Source: Lepidostoma basale (Eukaryota > Arthropoda > Insecta > Trichoptera > Lepidostomatidae). From it: 64,000 nt of DNA. Below are positions 39,345 to 49,311 of this stretch, in pieces (the first letter of the stretch is position 1; each line of letters starts with the position of its first letter). Both the position numbers and the translations under genes were made by a program. The notes beneath the pieces are model-generated. The model saw nothing but the letters and a program-made list of their open reading frames with translations, searched no databases and was not told the DNA's origin. The stretch spans positions 620,001 to 684,000 of the forward strand of contig JAHDVF020001600.1 in assembly GCA_022606425.2 (NCBI GenBank), written 5' to 3'.

Positions 39345-40291
39345 AGATCGATGGACCCAGAGTAATAAACTTAACATTGCGGCTTGATAAACATATCCTT
39401 GGAGTAAGTGAGTTGCGGTGGACTGGTTCTGGAGTTTTCCAACATGAAAAAGGAAATCTGTATTACTCTGGAAGTGATCTGCAAGATCGAAACCGCAGAA
39501 ATGGAGTTGCAGTACTGGTCACCGCAGAATACATAAAATATGTCAAAAACTTTGTTCCCATCTCGGACAGGATTGTATTGTTACAACTTCATAGTCAGCC
39601 GTGTGACATCAACATCATACAGGTGTATGCACCAACGGCTGAGGCGAGGTATGATGATGAGGTTGAAAAGTTTTATGAATCACTGTCCAACACGGTTAAC
39701 AGTTTGAAAGGAGGTGAAATTAATATGATAATTGGTGACTTCAATGCCAAGATAGGCGAAGGACGTCGCTCAAACATTGTTGGGGAATACGGGCTGGGAC
39801 AAAGTAATGAGAGGGGAGAAAGACTTTACGAATTCTGCCAAGAGAATGATATGATAATAATGAACACATGGTTTAAATTACCTAAGCGCAGACTTTACAC
39901 GTGGAGGTCACCTCAAGACGGAACTGCACATAATATTGTTAGAAATCAAATTGATTACATTCTAATTAACCACAGATTTAGAAATTGTATTCAGAGAGTT
40001 ACCACCTATCCGGGAGCTGATGTTGGATCCGACCACAATCCACTGGTCGCGAATCTCATTCTAAAACTGAAAACGGTGCCCAAGAGAAAATTCGTTAAGA
40101 GAATAGATACAGGAAAACTGGAATCCATAACTGTGAAGGAAAAAGTATCCGGAGAACTTAATAGCAAATTACGGGAACTAGCAGTCGCAGACGAGACGGT
40201 CCATGAACATTGGGATAATTTGAAATCGGTATTTACAGATGTCTGCACTAATCATTTAAAGGCCGAGAGAACGGCTAAAAAGAAAAATTGA
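39326..40291 (+). CDS. RTE-A endonuclease domain (APE type)
   Basis: The 321-residue frame has apurinic-endonuclease-like motifs in order: HILGVSELRWTG (catalytic Glu), INIIQVYAPTAE, MIIGDFNAKIGEG (Asp and Asn), TWFKLPKRRLYTWRSPQDG, NQIDYILINHR and GSDHNPLV (Asp-His). The N-terminal strand with the first Asn is absent, and the first ~7 residues come from flanking DNA. It nicks target DNA to prime reverse transcription. Frame lost after AERTAKKKN. Confidence 0.9.
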   Translation: MTFDSRQIDGPRVINLTLRLDKHILGVSELRWTGSGVFQHEKGNLYYSGSDLQDRNRRNGVAVLVTAEYIKYVKNFVPISDRIVLLQLHSQPCDINIIQVYAPTAEARYDDEVEKFYESLSNTVNSLKGGEINMIIGDFNAKIGEGRRSNIVGEYGLGQSNERGERLYEFCQENDMIIMNTWFKLPKRRLYTWRSPQDGTAHNIVRNQIDYILINHRFRNCIQRVTTYPGADVGSDHNPLVANLILKLKTVPKRKFVKRIDTGKLESITVKEKVSGELNSKLRELAVADETVHEHWDNLKSVFTDVCTNHLKAERTAKKKN

Positions 40292-42150
40292 TCACATTCT
40301 CTCTCTTATGGAAGAAAGAAGGAAGAAACCTGCAACGTACCATAAGACGGGAAATCAAAAAGGCCAAAGAGGAATGGATGAAGCGTCAATGTGAAGAACT
40401 TGAAAGTCTCAATCATGCCCACAATGCATTCGGGCTTCACAAAAAAGTAAAGGAAATATCTGGGACAACAAGGAAGGCTACACCCACATGTCTGATGGAC
40501 GATTCCAATAAATTAATATTGGATGAAAAAGAAATCCTTAAGACATGGGAAGATCACATTGAAAAGTTATTCAAAGATAATAGAACTGACTTCGCAATTG
40601 ACGGTGAATTAGAGGGACCCTCCATCCTCAGATCTGAAGTTATACATGCCATCAGAACTTCTCCTAACAGAAAAGCATGTGGTCCTGACGAAATCCCTGC
40701 GGAATTATTGAAATTGATTAATGAGGAAAATATTCACTACCTGCTGAGGCTATTTAATAAGATTTATGACACAGGGATTATCCCCCAAGAATGGCTGAAA
40801 TCGATATTTGTCACCTTACCTAAGAAGCAGCACCCAAAGAATTGTAATGACTATCGCATGATTAGCCTAATGAGTCATGTACTAAAACTGTTTCTTAAAA
40901 TTATACATGCCCGAATAAGAAACAAGTGCGAGCAAGATCTAGATGACACACAATTCGGATTCCGAAATGCATTCGGAACCAGAGAAGCGCTACTGGCAGT
41001 CAATGTCCTGCTACAGAAGTGTCGAGATCAACGCAAAGAGGTGTTTGCATGCTTCATCGATTATGAAAAAGCGTTTGACAGGGTAAGGCACACGACACTC
41101 ATGGAGATGCTCAAAGACTGTAACATTGACTCCAAAGACCTGAATTTCATTAGAAACCTCTACTGGTGTCAAACGGCAAAGATCAGATATGGAAGTGGAA
41201 ATACAGAGGCTATAGCTATACAAAGAGGAGTTCGACAAGGTTGTATTCTGTCACCTCTATTGTTTAATCTGTACTCCAATAAAGTTTTCCAAAGAACTCT
41301 AGAAAACTCTAGCCTTGGAGTGAAGATCAATGGAGTCGTTATAAATAACATCAGATATGCTGACGATACAGTCATATTGGCTGAAAGTATACCTGATCTC
41401 CAAGAGCTCCTAAATAAGATTGACACGGCTGGAGAAGAATTGGGTCTGACAATAAATGTCGCTAAGACCAAGTGGATGTCGTTTGGAAGACTTGATTATT
41501 CTGGATCATCTTTGCGACTAAAAGGAGTAAATATCGAAATGGTTGACCAGTTTAAATACCTCGGCAGTGTCATTACTAAAACACTCGACCCAGATACAGA
41601 AGTGAGATGTAGAGTGGAGGTTGCGCGTGCTGCATTTAATAGGATGAGACCCTTCTTCTGTGACGATAATTTAAATCTTAAACTTCGACAAAGAATGATA
41701 AAAGCTTACATATGGTCAGCTCTATTATACGGAAGTGAAACATGGACTCTAAAAGTGAACGTAATGAATCGGTTAGAAGCATTCGAAATGTGGATACACA
41801 GAAGAATGCTTCGTATACCTTGGACCGAAAAGGTCAGTAACGTCGAAGTACTTAGGAGAGCCGGAGCCAAGAGAGAGCTGTTGTCGAATGTCAAAGTGAA
41901 AAAGGTCTCATATTTGGGTCACGTGCTGCGTGGAGAAAAGTACCGCCTCCTCCGACTTATATTGGAGGGCAAGATAGAGGGAAGACGGGGAGTTGGCAGA
42001 AAACAGATGTCCTGGCTGCGCAACATTAGAGAGTGGACCGGAATGAGGACGGTGGATGACCTGTTTCGGGCAGCGCAGGACAGGGAGGTTTTCGCCGGAG
42101 TGATCGCCAACGTCGGGGGGACCTGACACGGCACAGGAAGAAGAAGAAAC
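39345..42150 (+). mobile_element. RTE-A retrotransposon, near-complete copy in intron 2
   Basis: About 2.8 kb covering the endonuclease (missing its first strand), the reverse transcriptase and the C-terminal tail, ending GGGACCTGACACGGCACAGG and an AAGAAGAAGAAAC tail. Same strand as the host gene. It is the reference copy for RTE-A here. Inactivated by two frameshifts (about 40285-40330) and a 5' truncation. Confidence 0.92.
40288..42126 (+). CDS. RTE-A reverse transcriptase and C-terminal tail
   Basis: 612 residues, no stop. It starts in a shifted frame after the endonuclease; SLMEERRKK occurs in the third frame in between, hence two indels. Reverse-transcriptase motifs: KACGPDEIPAELLKL, WLKSIFVTLPKK, DYRMISLMSHVLKLFLKII, FGFRNAFGTREAL, FACFIDYEKAFDRV (motif A Asp), RGVRQGCILSPLLFNLYSNK, NIRYADDTVILAES (intact YADD) and LGLTINVAKTKWM. 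The tail has ALLYGSETWTLK and SYLGHVLRGEKYRLL. Likely a recent insertion. Confidence 0.95.
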   Translation: MITFSLLWKKEGRNLQRTIRREIKKAKEEWMKRQCEELESLNHAHNAFGLHKKVKEISGTTRKATPTCLMDDSNKLILDEKEILKTWEDHIEKLFKDNRTDFAIDGELEGPSILRSEVIHAIRTSPNRKACGPDEIPAELLKLINEENIHYLLRLFNKIYDTGIIPQEWLKSIFVTLPKKQHPKNCNDYRMISLMSHVLKLFLKIIHARIRNKCEQDLDDTQFGFRNAFGTREALLAVNVLLQKCRDQRKEVFACFIDYEKAFDRVRHTTLMEMLKDCNIDSKDLNFIRNLYWCQTAKIRYGSGNTEAIAIQRGVRQGCILSPLLFNLYSNKVFQRTLENSSLGVKINGVVINNIRYADDTVILAESIPDLQELLNKIDTAGEELGLTINVAKTKWMSFGRLDYSGSSLRLKGVNIEMVDQFKYLGSVITKTLDPDTEVRCRVEVARAAFNRMRPFFCDDNLNLKLRQRMIKAYIWSALLYGSETWTLKVNVMNRLEAFEMWIHRRMLRIPWTEKVSNVEVLRRAGAKRELLSNVKVKKVSYLGHVLRGEKYRLLRLILEGKIEGRRGVGRKQMSWLRNIREWTGMRTVDDLFRAAQDREVFAGVIANVGGT

Positions 42151-42634
42151 ATAGATTCGAGACGGCATTGTGTATAGGACCAGGCCCTAATGTTGAATTA
42201 AATGTGGGGCCGGTTTGATCTGACAGCTGTCAAATGTCTAAAAATTGTAAAAAATATCGCGACTTCTTCGATACAATTAATAAACATATTTAACAATGTT
42301 ATTTCAATAATATTATTGGTACTTTATGAATGGGGAAGATTCTACATCAAATCTTTTGAAAATGTTATGCAGAATCTTCAGTGTAGAGAGGTTAGGCAGC
42401 CAAATTGATATACCAGCACTGCACAAACACAAATGTATTATATTAAAATGATTGTACCACGTATATAAGAAGTAATAATACAATTGTAGTCGTATTTTAC
42501 ATTAATTTCACAGTTAAAAATAATAAAAATATGAGATCACGGTGCGAGGGACATAGTAACTTCACTGATTCCAATAATGATATGGCGATACAGACGGCCC
42601 CATAAATCTCCATGTTGGAATAATTGCTTATAAA
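42151..42634. other. Intron 2 DNA, nothing recognised
   Basis: AT-rich; TTTGATCTGACAGCTGTCAAATG near 42217 is a short palindrome-like motif. Confidence 0.45.
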
Positions 42635-42915
42635 TATAAGAGATGCGCGGAAAGAATTAATGAAGAAAGAATGGTAAAAAAAGTGTACGTCAACGATGTA
42701 AATGGAATTAGAAATAGAGGAAGACTGGAGAAAACGTGGCACGATCAAATAAATCAAATATTTCATGATTTAATTGTATCTCAATAGAGACGAATATGCA
42801 AATTGGAAACTGAATATGGTTGATCGAGGTGTTTATAGGACTTATGACCTGTCATTGGTTGGGTTAAGCGCACGCTTTATGTAATTACAACATTCCCCAT
42901 TCCACCTTTTACTTT
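42635..42915. mobile_element. RTE-B fragment (+) then repeat P (-)
   Basis: 42635-42770 encodes RMVKKVYVNDVNGIRNRGR and EKTWHDQINQI. 42772-42915 is repeat P reversed (ATTGTATCTCAATAGAGACG to GTAATTACAACATTCCCC). Confidence 0.75.
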
Positions 42916-42984
42916 ATAACCATGTAAGACAAATTTTTGGAAGTTGGTTGGATTTGATAGAAAATGCAAGATGAATCTGCAGAA

Positions 42985-43030
42985 TGGGCGCCGCTGCGTC
43001 ATATGACAGTTTCGGGTGCATGCGTCCGTT
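42985..43030 (+). mobile_element. SINE-B scrap
   Basis: GGGCGCCGCTGCGTCATATG and ACAGTTTCGGG match the 3' half of SINE-B, 40 bp before the exon 3 acceptor. Confidence 0.45.
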
Positions 43031-43067
43031 TTTTTTTCAATGTTAATATTTTTTAAACTTCTTTTAG

Positions 43068-43275
43068 GATTGCTCAGCCTCTTTGCCTTGGTAAGCTGAT
43101 AAATTATTTCTCTCCTGGGCAGACAGATATAAGTACTGGTGAAGCGTACGGTTATGCTTCTGGTGTTGTCTTCAGCATGCTCGCGAATATATGCTTCATG
43201 CATCCTTGCCTCACACAGCTGATGCATATAGCCATGCAGGTCAGAGTTGGATGCTGTTCGCTTATATACAGGAAG
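43068..43275 (+). CDS. ABCC4-like: ABCC4-like exon 3
   Basis: Acceptor AAACTTCTTTTAG, donor AGGAAG|GTAAAA. It codes residues 107-176: RIAQPLCLGKLINYFSPGQ, then the second membrane helix (YGYASGVVFSMLANICFM) and VRVGCCSLIYRK, a conserved cytoplasmic coupling segment in ABCC proteins. The intron before it contains the large RTE-A element. Confidence 0.94.
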
Positions 43276-43524
43276 GTAAAAAAAGAACGTTTAAATATTT
43301 AATCTTTCTCTTTTTCTTCTTCTTGTATTGAACAAGGTGTCTTAAAATAAAGTTTATATTATTGGATCGATTAAAAAAAATAATATAATACATTTATCGA
43401 AAATATATTAATCAATTATTAAAGTACAAAGCGGGGAATTTACTCTAAAAAAAATATTGTTCAAATGTAAACCCTAGCGTTTGCGGCACTCATTTAATCG
43501 AACAGTAAAATTTCTAATGACGGC

Positions 43525-44480
43525 TCAGCTGTCATTCAATATTTGATTTTTGTGATTGCAGCACATTTTCCTCGATCTCTCTATCTATTTCTAGTTCAAT
43601 TAACATTGTTAACACATATATTTTTTACTATTCTTTCTAAATTATTCTCTCCATGTGCCCAAACTATCTAAATGATCCTTTAATTATTTTGTTCATTACA
43701 TCTTCATTCGCACTGCATTCACTTATTATATTTTCATTGGACACTCTATCATACACAGTTCTTCCACACATTCGTCTAAGAGATCTCATTTCTATTGCAT
43801 TTATTCCACATTCTTTTGCCAGTTCCTTACACACATAAGGGTCGGTACAAGAAAACCATTTTGCACTGGCATTTTAGCTTTTTGTTTGCGATGACAACTT
43901 TGTGCACATGCCAGCCCTAGCTCTTCTTTCAATATCCCCCCCCACTCGCCCATCATTTGTAAACATACTACCTAAATATACAAACTCATCTACTTGCTCC
44001 AGATTTTCTCCATTGACGCTTATGTTGCAAATTAATTTTAATCGACCGTAAAATGGACGTAGCGCACGATAAGTTTGGCGAACCTAAATGTCAAAATAAA
44101 TTTGCACAATTTGCAAGCGCTATTCTAACGTCAATCTATTCATGGTAAAATGGCAAAATGTATTGACTACAAATCAACTGTCAACTGTCAAATTGACAGT
44201 CTGTAGAAACAATGTTGCCAGTTTAAAAACCAAACCTCTAAAAAAACACCCTATATTACACTTTGACGTGTTACAACTTACATTACACGATAGATTACAC
44301 GACGAATCACGTGCTCATTTGAAGTATTTTGTTATTGACATCTGTTGTATATAATTTCTTCTTTTCGAAAATCATTACCTTAGACTTATTCGCATTCATC
44401 ATCAGATCATTTCGCATGCATACTTCATACATACTAGTCACCAGGACTTGTATTTCATGTTTGTTGTCTGCAAGAGCGTC
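43525..44480 (-). mobile_element. RTE-B copy with an unclassified 315-bp insert (intron 3)
   Basis: 43525-44030 and 44346-44480 are consecutive parts of a minus-strand RTE-B (RSLRRMCGRTVYDRV; then MRNDLMMNANKSKVMIF). The insert 44031-44345 contains TCAACTGTCAACTGTCAAAT and AATCACGTGCTCATTTG. A piece of similar DNA recurs at 44800-44870. Confidence 0.7.
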
Positions 44481-44511
44481 AATAATAATAATAAATGAAA
44501 AATCTTTTCAG

Positions 44512-44743
44512 GTCTTGAAGCTAGATATGAAATCGAACTCTTCAAACAGCGAAGGTGTTAGTGGAATGGTTGTTAATCTCTTGACAAACGACGTGAGCCG
44601 CTTTGATCTTGGCTGTACCTTCCTTCTGGAGTTGTTCAGAGCTCCCGTTGAAGGAGCAATTGTGATATACATAATGTATACAAACATCGGACCAGCTGGA
44701 CTAATTGGAGTCGCCTTTCTTCTTTGTTTTATTCCTCTTCAAG
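44512..44743 (+). CDS. ABCC4-like: ABCC4-like exon 4
   Basis: Acceptor AAATCTTTTCAG, donor TTCAAG|GTAAGA. It codes residues 177-253: VLKLDMKSNSSNSEGVSGMV, the conserved VVNLLTNDVSRFD, then helices 3 and 4 (EGAIVIYIMYTNIGPAGLIG and VAFLLCFIPLQ). RTE-B sequence ends about 30 bp before the acceptor. Confidence 0.95.
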
Positions 44744-45162
44744 GTAAGAATTATTTCCATTTCCAAAGCGTCTTAATTTTAATGTTTACGCTTTGACAGA
44801 TAATCACGATAAATCACGTGACCGTTTTTTTATTACTGACATCTGTTGAATCTAATGCAAACTTCGTAATGAATCCATTGTATTGGCGTAAATATTGACA
44901 CTTCAATATTATTAATTCTTTGGCCGCTACGATTAATTTTAGTCTGATTAAAAAGTCGGGCTCATCAGGATTTTGAGTGTGTGTTTATTGGTTATTTGAT
45001 CTTAGAGGAAGATACTGTGATAATCTATTGAGAATTTATCATTAAAATGGTGTCAAGTATCATAAAAGTAAGGTTTGATCCCAATATAAAGGTCAATAAC
45101 TGTGCAAAGTGATTGAAAAAGAAAGTGTAGTTCCAACATAACCCTAAAGATGTCACCCGTAG
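44744..45162. other. Intron 4, left part, nothing recognised
   Basis: Apart from a short match to the intron 3 insert (44800-44870), no element or exon is supported. Confidence 0.45.
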
Positions 45163-45900
45163 TATATGACATAACTAACTAACTATGACTCCGTTTCTGG
45201 AAGGTTAGACAGAGAGGATGGACCGCCATATTCCTCTGCCTTAACATACTTCTCGAGTTCTTGTACATTCATACATCGTAACATGCATTTTCGTCGATTT
45301 TTCCGACTTCGAATGTGGCCACCTTTTAATATTTGATTAATTTGGTCATGTCATGCTTTCCTCGATCGTCCTCGGCTTCTATTTCCACTCACACTGCTTG
45401 TATGTAACATTTTAACCATTCTTCTCTCCTTCATTCTTTCCATATGTCTAAACCAGTGATTCCCAAACTTTTTGTCCCGTTGACCCCCTGCTGATTTATT
45501 TTATTTTGTGCAGACCCCCTACTTTCGTAATAATGTTTTTTTTTTACAAATTCACCTATAACCAAAATAAATGAGTTTTTGAAGCTGACACAGAGCAAAA
45601 TTAGGCCAATAGAAAAAATAACCTGGAATTCGCTGTCAACCTTTTTTAAATTTGCTCATTCGTGATCCGATTTTCACAAATGAGCAATACAAAAAAGGTT
45701 GCTTACGAAAAATATCAGATGTTATTTATTATAACTTCCATAGTAATAAAAATGTGTCACAATTTTTTTATATATTAAACCTTGCGGGGACCCCCTGACG
45801 TTGTTCAGGGACCCCCAAATCAATTTTAATTTTCCACGGTACCCCTGAATGATCCCAGGGACCACTTTGGGAACCACTGGTCTAAACCATCTCAGGGATT
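45163..45900 (-). mobile_element. RTE-B copy with nested hAT-like element (intron 4)
   Basis: 45163-45453 is a degraded minus-strand RTE-B 3' part, interrupted by the element at 45454-45879. It resumes at the duplicated GTCTAAAC with CATCTCAGGGATT. Confidence 0.8.
45454..45879. mobile_element. hAT-like non-autonomous element (426 bp)
   Basis: Ends CAGTGATTCCCAAACTTTT and, inverted, CAGTGGTTCCCAAAGTGG, flanked by an exact 8-bp duplication GTCTAAAC (45446-45453, 45880-45887). Near each end are runs like GACCCCCTGCTG and GGGACCCCC. Fits hAT; no transposase. Confidence 0.9.
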
Positions 45901-45914
45901 ATTTATTTATTTTA

Positions 45915-46155
45915 CTTATGATTCAATCATCAATGTGGAAGATGTCGTGCGATGGGGAAGACTGAGAAGACGCTACTGGACAGAGCATATTCTGAAAGAG
46001 TGATAAGTGAAGCGGAATATAAAGTACCAACAGGAAAGGGGTCCTCCAGGAAGACTACCCAAAAGATGGTGTGCCAGTTGGACATCTACATCCCAGGAAC
46101 AGGCTCCAAAAAATAACAAAACACAGTCCTAAATAAAGCAGAAGAAGAAGCAATC
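45915..46155 (+). mobile_element. RTE-C 3' fragment
   Basis: Encodes INVEDVVRWGRLRRRYWTEH and degraded sequence to a GCAGAAGAAGAAGC tail. Close to the 24025-24475 variant. Confidence 0.75.
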
Positions 46156-46189
46156 ATCTGCCATACATTTCTTCCTAATTTTTGGTATT

Positions 46190-46650
46190 CCATTATGCAT
46201 CATAATCTTAACTTGAAACTCCGACAAAGAATGATTAAATGTTATATATGGTCTGTTCTACTATATGCCTGCAAAACCTGGACTCTGAAACAGAATGTAA
46301 TGAACCGGTTGGAAGCGTTCGAGATGTGGATATACCGCAGAATGCTTCGTATACCGTGGACCGATAGGGTCAGTAATGCAGACGTACTACAGAGAGCCAG
46401 AGCCAATAAGCTGTTGTCGAGTGTAAAAATTAGTAAGGTCTCATATTTGGGTCATGTGCTAAGGGGAGAAAAATACCACCTCCTTCGACTGATATTAATG
46501 GGTTAAGTGGAGGAACGTCGGGGATTTGGTAGAAGGCAGCTGTCAATAAAAAGAGTTCAGAACCTGTTCCAAATGGCACAGGATAGAGATGCCTTTGTTG
46601 CAGTGATCGCCAACATTGGGGGACCTGACACGGCACCGAATAAAGAAGAA
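46190..46650 (+). mobile_element. RTE-A 3' fragment
   Basis: The frame 46195-46506 encodes HHNLNLKLRQRMIKCYIWSV, then VMNRLEAFEMWIYRRMLRIP and KVSYLGHVLRGEKYHLLRL. After a stop it continues to NIGGPDTAP and a GAAGAAG tail. Confidence 0.85.
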
Positions 46651-46798
46651 GATACACGCCGAAAAGTTGGTCGTTCAGGTGGACCAATATCTCAAAAATG
46701 CTTATTGTAGTTTTTCAAATCCAATAACTGTTAACACGTTTGTAATGTATTTTAAAGAAGTAAACTGATTTGAATTTTTTGTTTAATTTGTATTCAAG

Positions 46799-46955
46799 GT
46801 TGGCTTGGAAAGGTCAGTGCTTCTATCAGAAGAAAGGCAGCCATGACAACAGATAACAGAATCAGACTTATGAACGAGATAATTCATGGGATTCAAGTCA
46901 TTAAGATGTACGCCTGGGAGATCTGTTTCAACAGCATCATAACAGAAGCGAGACT
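46799..46955 (+). CDS. ABCC4-like: ABCC4-like exon 5
   Basis: Acceptor TTTGTATTCAAG, donor GAGACT|GTAAGA. It codes residues 254-305 (GWLGKVSASIRRKAAMTTDN, then RIRLMNEIIHGIQVIKMYAW and E). TDxRxxLMNExIxGIQVIKMYAWE is one of the most conserved stretches of ABCC transporters (second coupling region of the first membrane domain). No changes in its key residues. Confidence 0.95.
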
Positions 46956-46984
46956 GTAAGAAAATATAAATTATTACTTTTCAT

Positions 46985-47181
46985 TTCACAAGCTAACTAA
47001 CCATCACGGTTAGTTACAACATTTTGAATGTATACAAATACTTGTAGACGAACAACTGGATTTCACCCATTGCGGGCTATCAATTGTATCTCAATAGGTT
47101 ATATCATTGTATCTCAACTTGTATATCAATATAATCCAGTTGTTCGTCTTCAAGTATTTGTATACATTCAAAATGTTGTAA
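46985..47181. mobile_element. Near-perfect palindromic element (47014-47181) beside an RTE-B stub
   Basis: Arms of 49 bp (47014-47062 and 47133-47181) are reverse complements with a single mismatch: TTACAACATTTTGAATGTAT, then ACAAATACTTG and GACGAACAACTGGATT. The loop is 70 bp and contains two ATTGTATCTCAA motifs. A few bases of RTE-B 3' end (CTAACTAACCATCACG) precede it. Confidence 0.85.
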
Positions 47182-47434
47182 AAAACAAAAACTGGTCAAA
47201 ATTATAGCATATAGATTGGAGTGACATCTCCAGGCGGTTTCTAGCAATGCGCTAAAATGGCGGTAGCCTTTCACATTGCGTTAAAAAGATATGTTTAATG
47301 CTTAAAATACAATCTTCATAGATGGCGTTAGTGTGTAGATTGAATAAACTACCATGCAAAGGGTGGTGTTGCAGATTGACATATATACAACTTCCAAAAA
47401 AAATTGTCAGACATGGTGGTCATAAGAAAAAATG

Positions 47435-47568
47435 TGGAATGGGGATGTTGTATTACATAAAGCGTGCGCTTAACCCAACCAATGACAGGTCATAAGTCCT
47501 GTAAACACCTCGATCAACCATATTCTGTTTCCAATTTGCATCTTCGTCTCTATTGAGATACAATTGAT
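47435..47568 (+). repeat. Repeat P
   Basis: GTTGTATTACATAAAGCGTG to TATTGAGATACAATTG, same as at 4300 and 9034. Confidence 0.75.
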
Positions 47569-47599
47569 TCTTGAATCACGGTTGGTGCTAGTTTCTTCC

Positions 47600-48090
47600 A
47601 CCTTATTATTTTTCAAGTGCCCTGTCGGGTCCCTCCAACGTTGGCGATCACCTCAGCGAACCTGTCTCTGTCTTGTGCCGCTCAGAACAACTCCTCCACA
47701 CTTCGGATGCCGGTCCACTCCCTCACGTTTCCCAACCAGGACATTTGTCTCCTACCGGGCCCTCGGCGTCCCTCAATTTCCCCCTCCAATATCAGTTGTA
47801 GAAGGTGGTACTTTTCCCCACGCAGTACATGACCCAGATGTGAAATCTTCCGAACCTTGATAGCTGATAACAGTTCCCTGTTAACTCTAGCTCGCCTCAG
47901 GACTTTGGTATTGGAATTCTGAGCATTCGGCGATGGAGCCACATTTCAAATGCTTCCAGTCTGTTAATTGAGTTGACCATTCTCATTTGATCATTCTCTG
48001 GCGGAGTTTCAAGTTTATGTTATCATTGCAGAAGAGTGATTTCATGTTATTAAAGGTAGCTCTTGCTGCCTCAATTCTGCATCTAAGACG
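47600..48090 (-). mobile_element. RTE-A 3' copy (intron 5)
   Basis: The minus frame 47682-47942 encodes NTKVLRRARVNRELLSAIKV, RKISHLGHVLRGEKYHLLQL and EGEIEGRRGPGRRQMSW. It runs on to the LKLRQRM region. Frameshifted. Confidence 0.85.
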
Positions 48091-48149
48091 ATTAAAATCT
48101 TCGTTGTGTTTTAGACTTGACTATGACAAACATTCCAAAACAACAAATA

Positions 48150-48745
48150 AACAAACTTTAATGTGCATTCAATGCAGCAGCAATACTCATTAAAGGCATT
48201 CCAAAAATGTCCCATATAACACAACATCTCAAAGAGCTTCACTAGCTTAAAAGTCCTGAAAGAATCCAGTATTAACTCTGCTGGACAGTCTTCAAAGCGC
48301 TACATGGAATGGCACCAAGTTATATATCCGAACTCTGTATAACGAATAGCCTAAATTCAAGGAAATCCACACATTGCTCAGCGAACTCCTCTGCAAGATG
48401 AATATTAGTTTAGCCGAAGCGTTGCACTAGTACAAATTTCGGGGATCGAGCCTTTGCAATAGCCGGCTTATCTGCTTGGAACAATCTCCCTTCATACTTT
48501 AGATACATAAATGATCCGACAGATTTCAGATCTAAGCTGAAAACCCATCCTTTACATATTTTGTTACCAAATTAAAAACTTGGATATTTGTTTTAATTCA
48601 CTTCCTTACCGATCGCGAATATCAGATCAGCGTTCATATTTAGATTTTTTAGATTTAAAACACGTCCTAATGCGCGTCTTAATGCGCCCTTGAGGTGATT
48701 ACATCACAAAAACAACGCTTTATAAGTTAGCATATTATTATTAAT
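48150..48745 (+). mobile_element. CR1/L2-like 3' end (intron 5)
   Basis: Degraded FNAAAILIKGIPKMSHITQ and LKELH-type peptides, then APSYISELCITNSL. Tail GCGCCCTTGAGGTGATTACA and TTATTATTAAT. Confidence 0.65.
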
Positions 48746-48814
48746 ATCCCACTATCTTCCTGTGATTCTGTTATTGTTCTATCTTGCCATCTCTCTATTG
48801 CTGGAGTAAGTCCC

Positions 48815-49200
48815 TATGCCGTAGAAATGAGATATTAGAGAACAATATTTGGGAAAATGATTTATGATAGAATACCGAACGACGAAATAAGGAAGAAATG
48901 TAAGGCAGATGATTGGATCATAAGTAAAATTAAAAAATAATCCCTGAGATAGTTTGGACATGTGAAACGAATGAACGAGAGAAGAATGGTTAAAATGTTG
49001 TATACAAGCAGTGTGAGTGTAAAGAGTGGCCGTGGAAGACCAAGGAAAGCACGGGATAACCAAATTAATCAAATATTAAAAGGCGCCCACATTCGAAGTC
49101 GGAAAAATCAACGAGCGTGCATGTTACAATGTAGAGGAATCTCGAGAGGTATGTCAGAACAAAGCAGTTTGACTGTCCATCCTCTCTTGGGACAAGTATT
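48815..49200 (+). mobile_element. RTE-B 3' copy (intron 5)
   Basis: Encodes MIYDRIPNDEIRKKCKADDW and (48962 on) MNERRMVKMLYTSSVSVKSG, RGRPRKARDNQINQILKGAH. Ends about 110 bp before exon 6. Confidence 0.8.
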
Positions 49201-49311
49201 CTGGCTTTAATAGTGGTGTCTCACCCTATCAACTATACTGATCCTCATATTCTCAACACAATTGCTTTTGTGGACATGTGATTCTGACTATATTTACTTT
49301 ATATTTTTTAG

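Noticed and set aside
39326..42126. Host gene for an endonuclease-reverse transcriptase
   Set aside because: Such annotations in insect genomes are RTE elements; the tail and multiple truncated copies here prove it is one.
43068..43275. Transporter as a processed or dead pseudogene
   Set aside because: It has introns with proper splice sites and all exons are open with conserved catalytic motifs.
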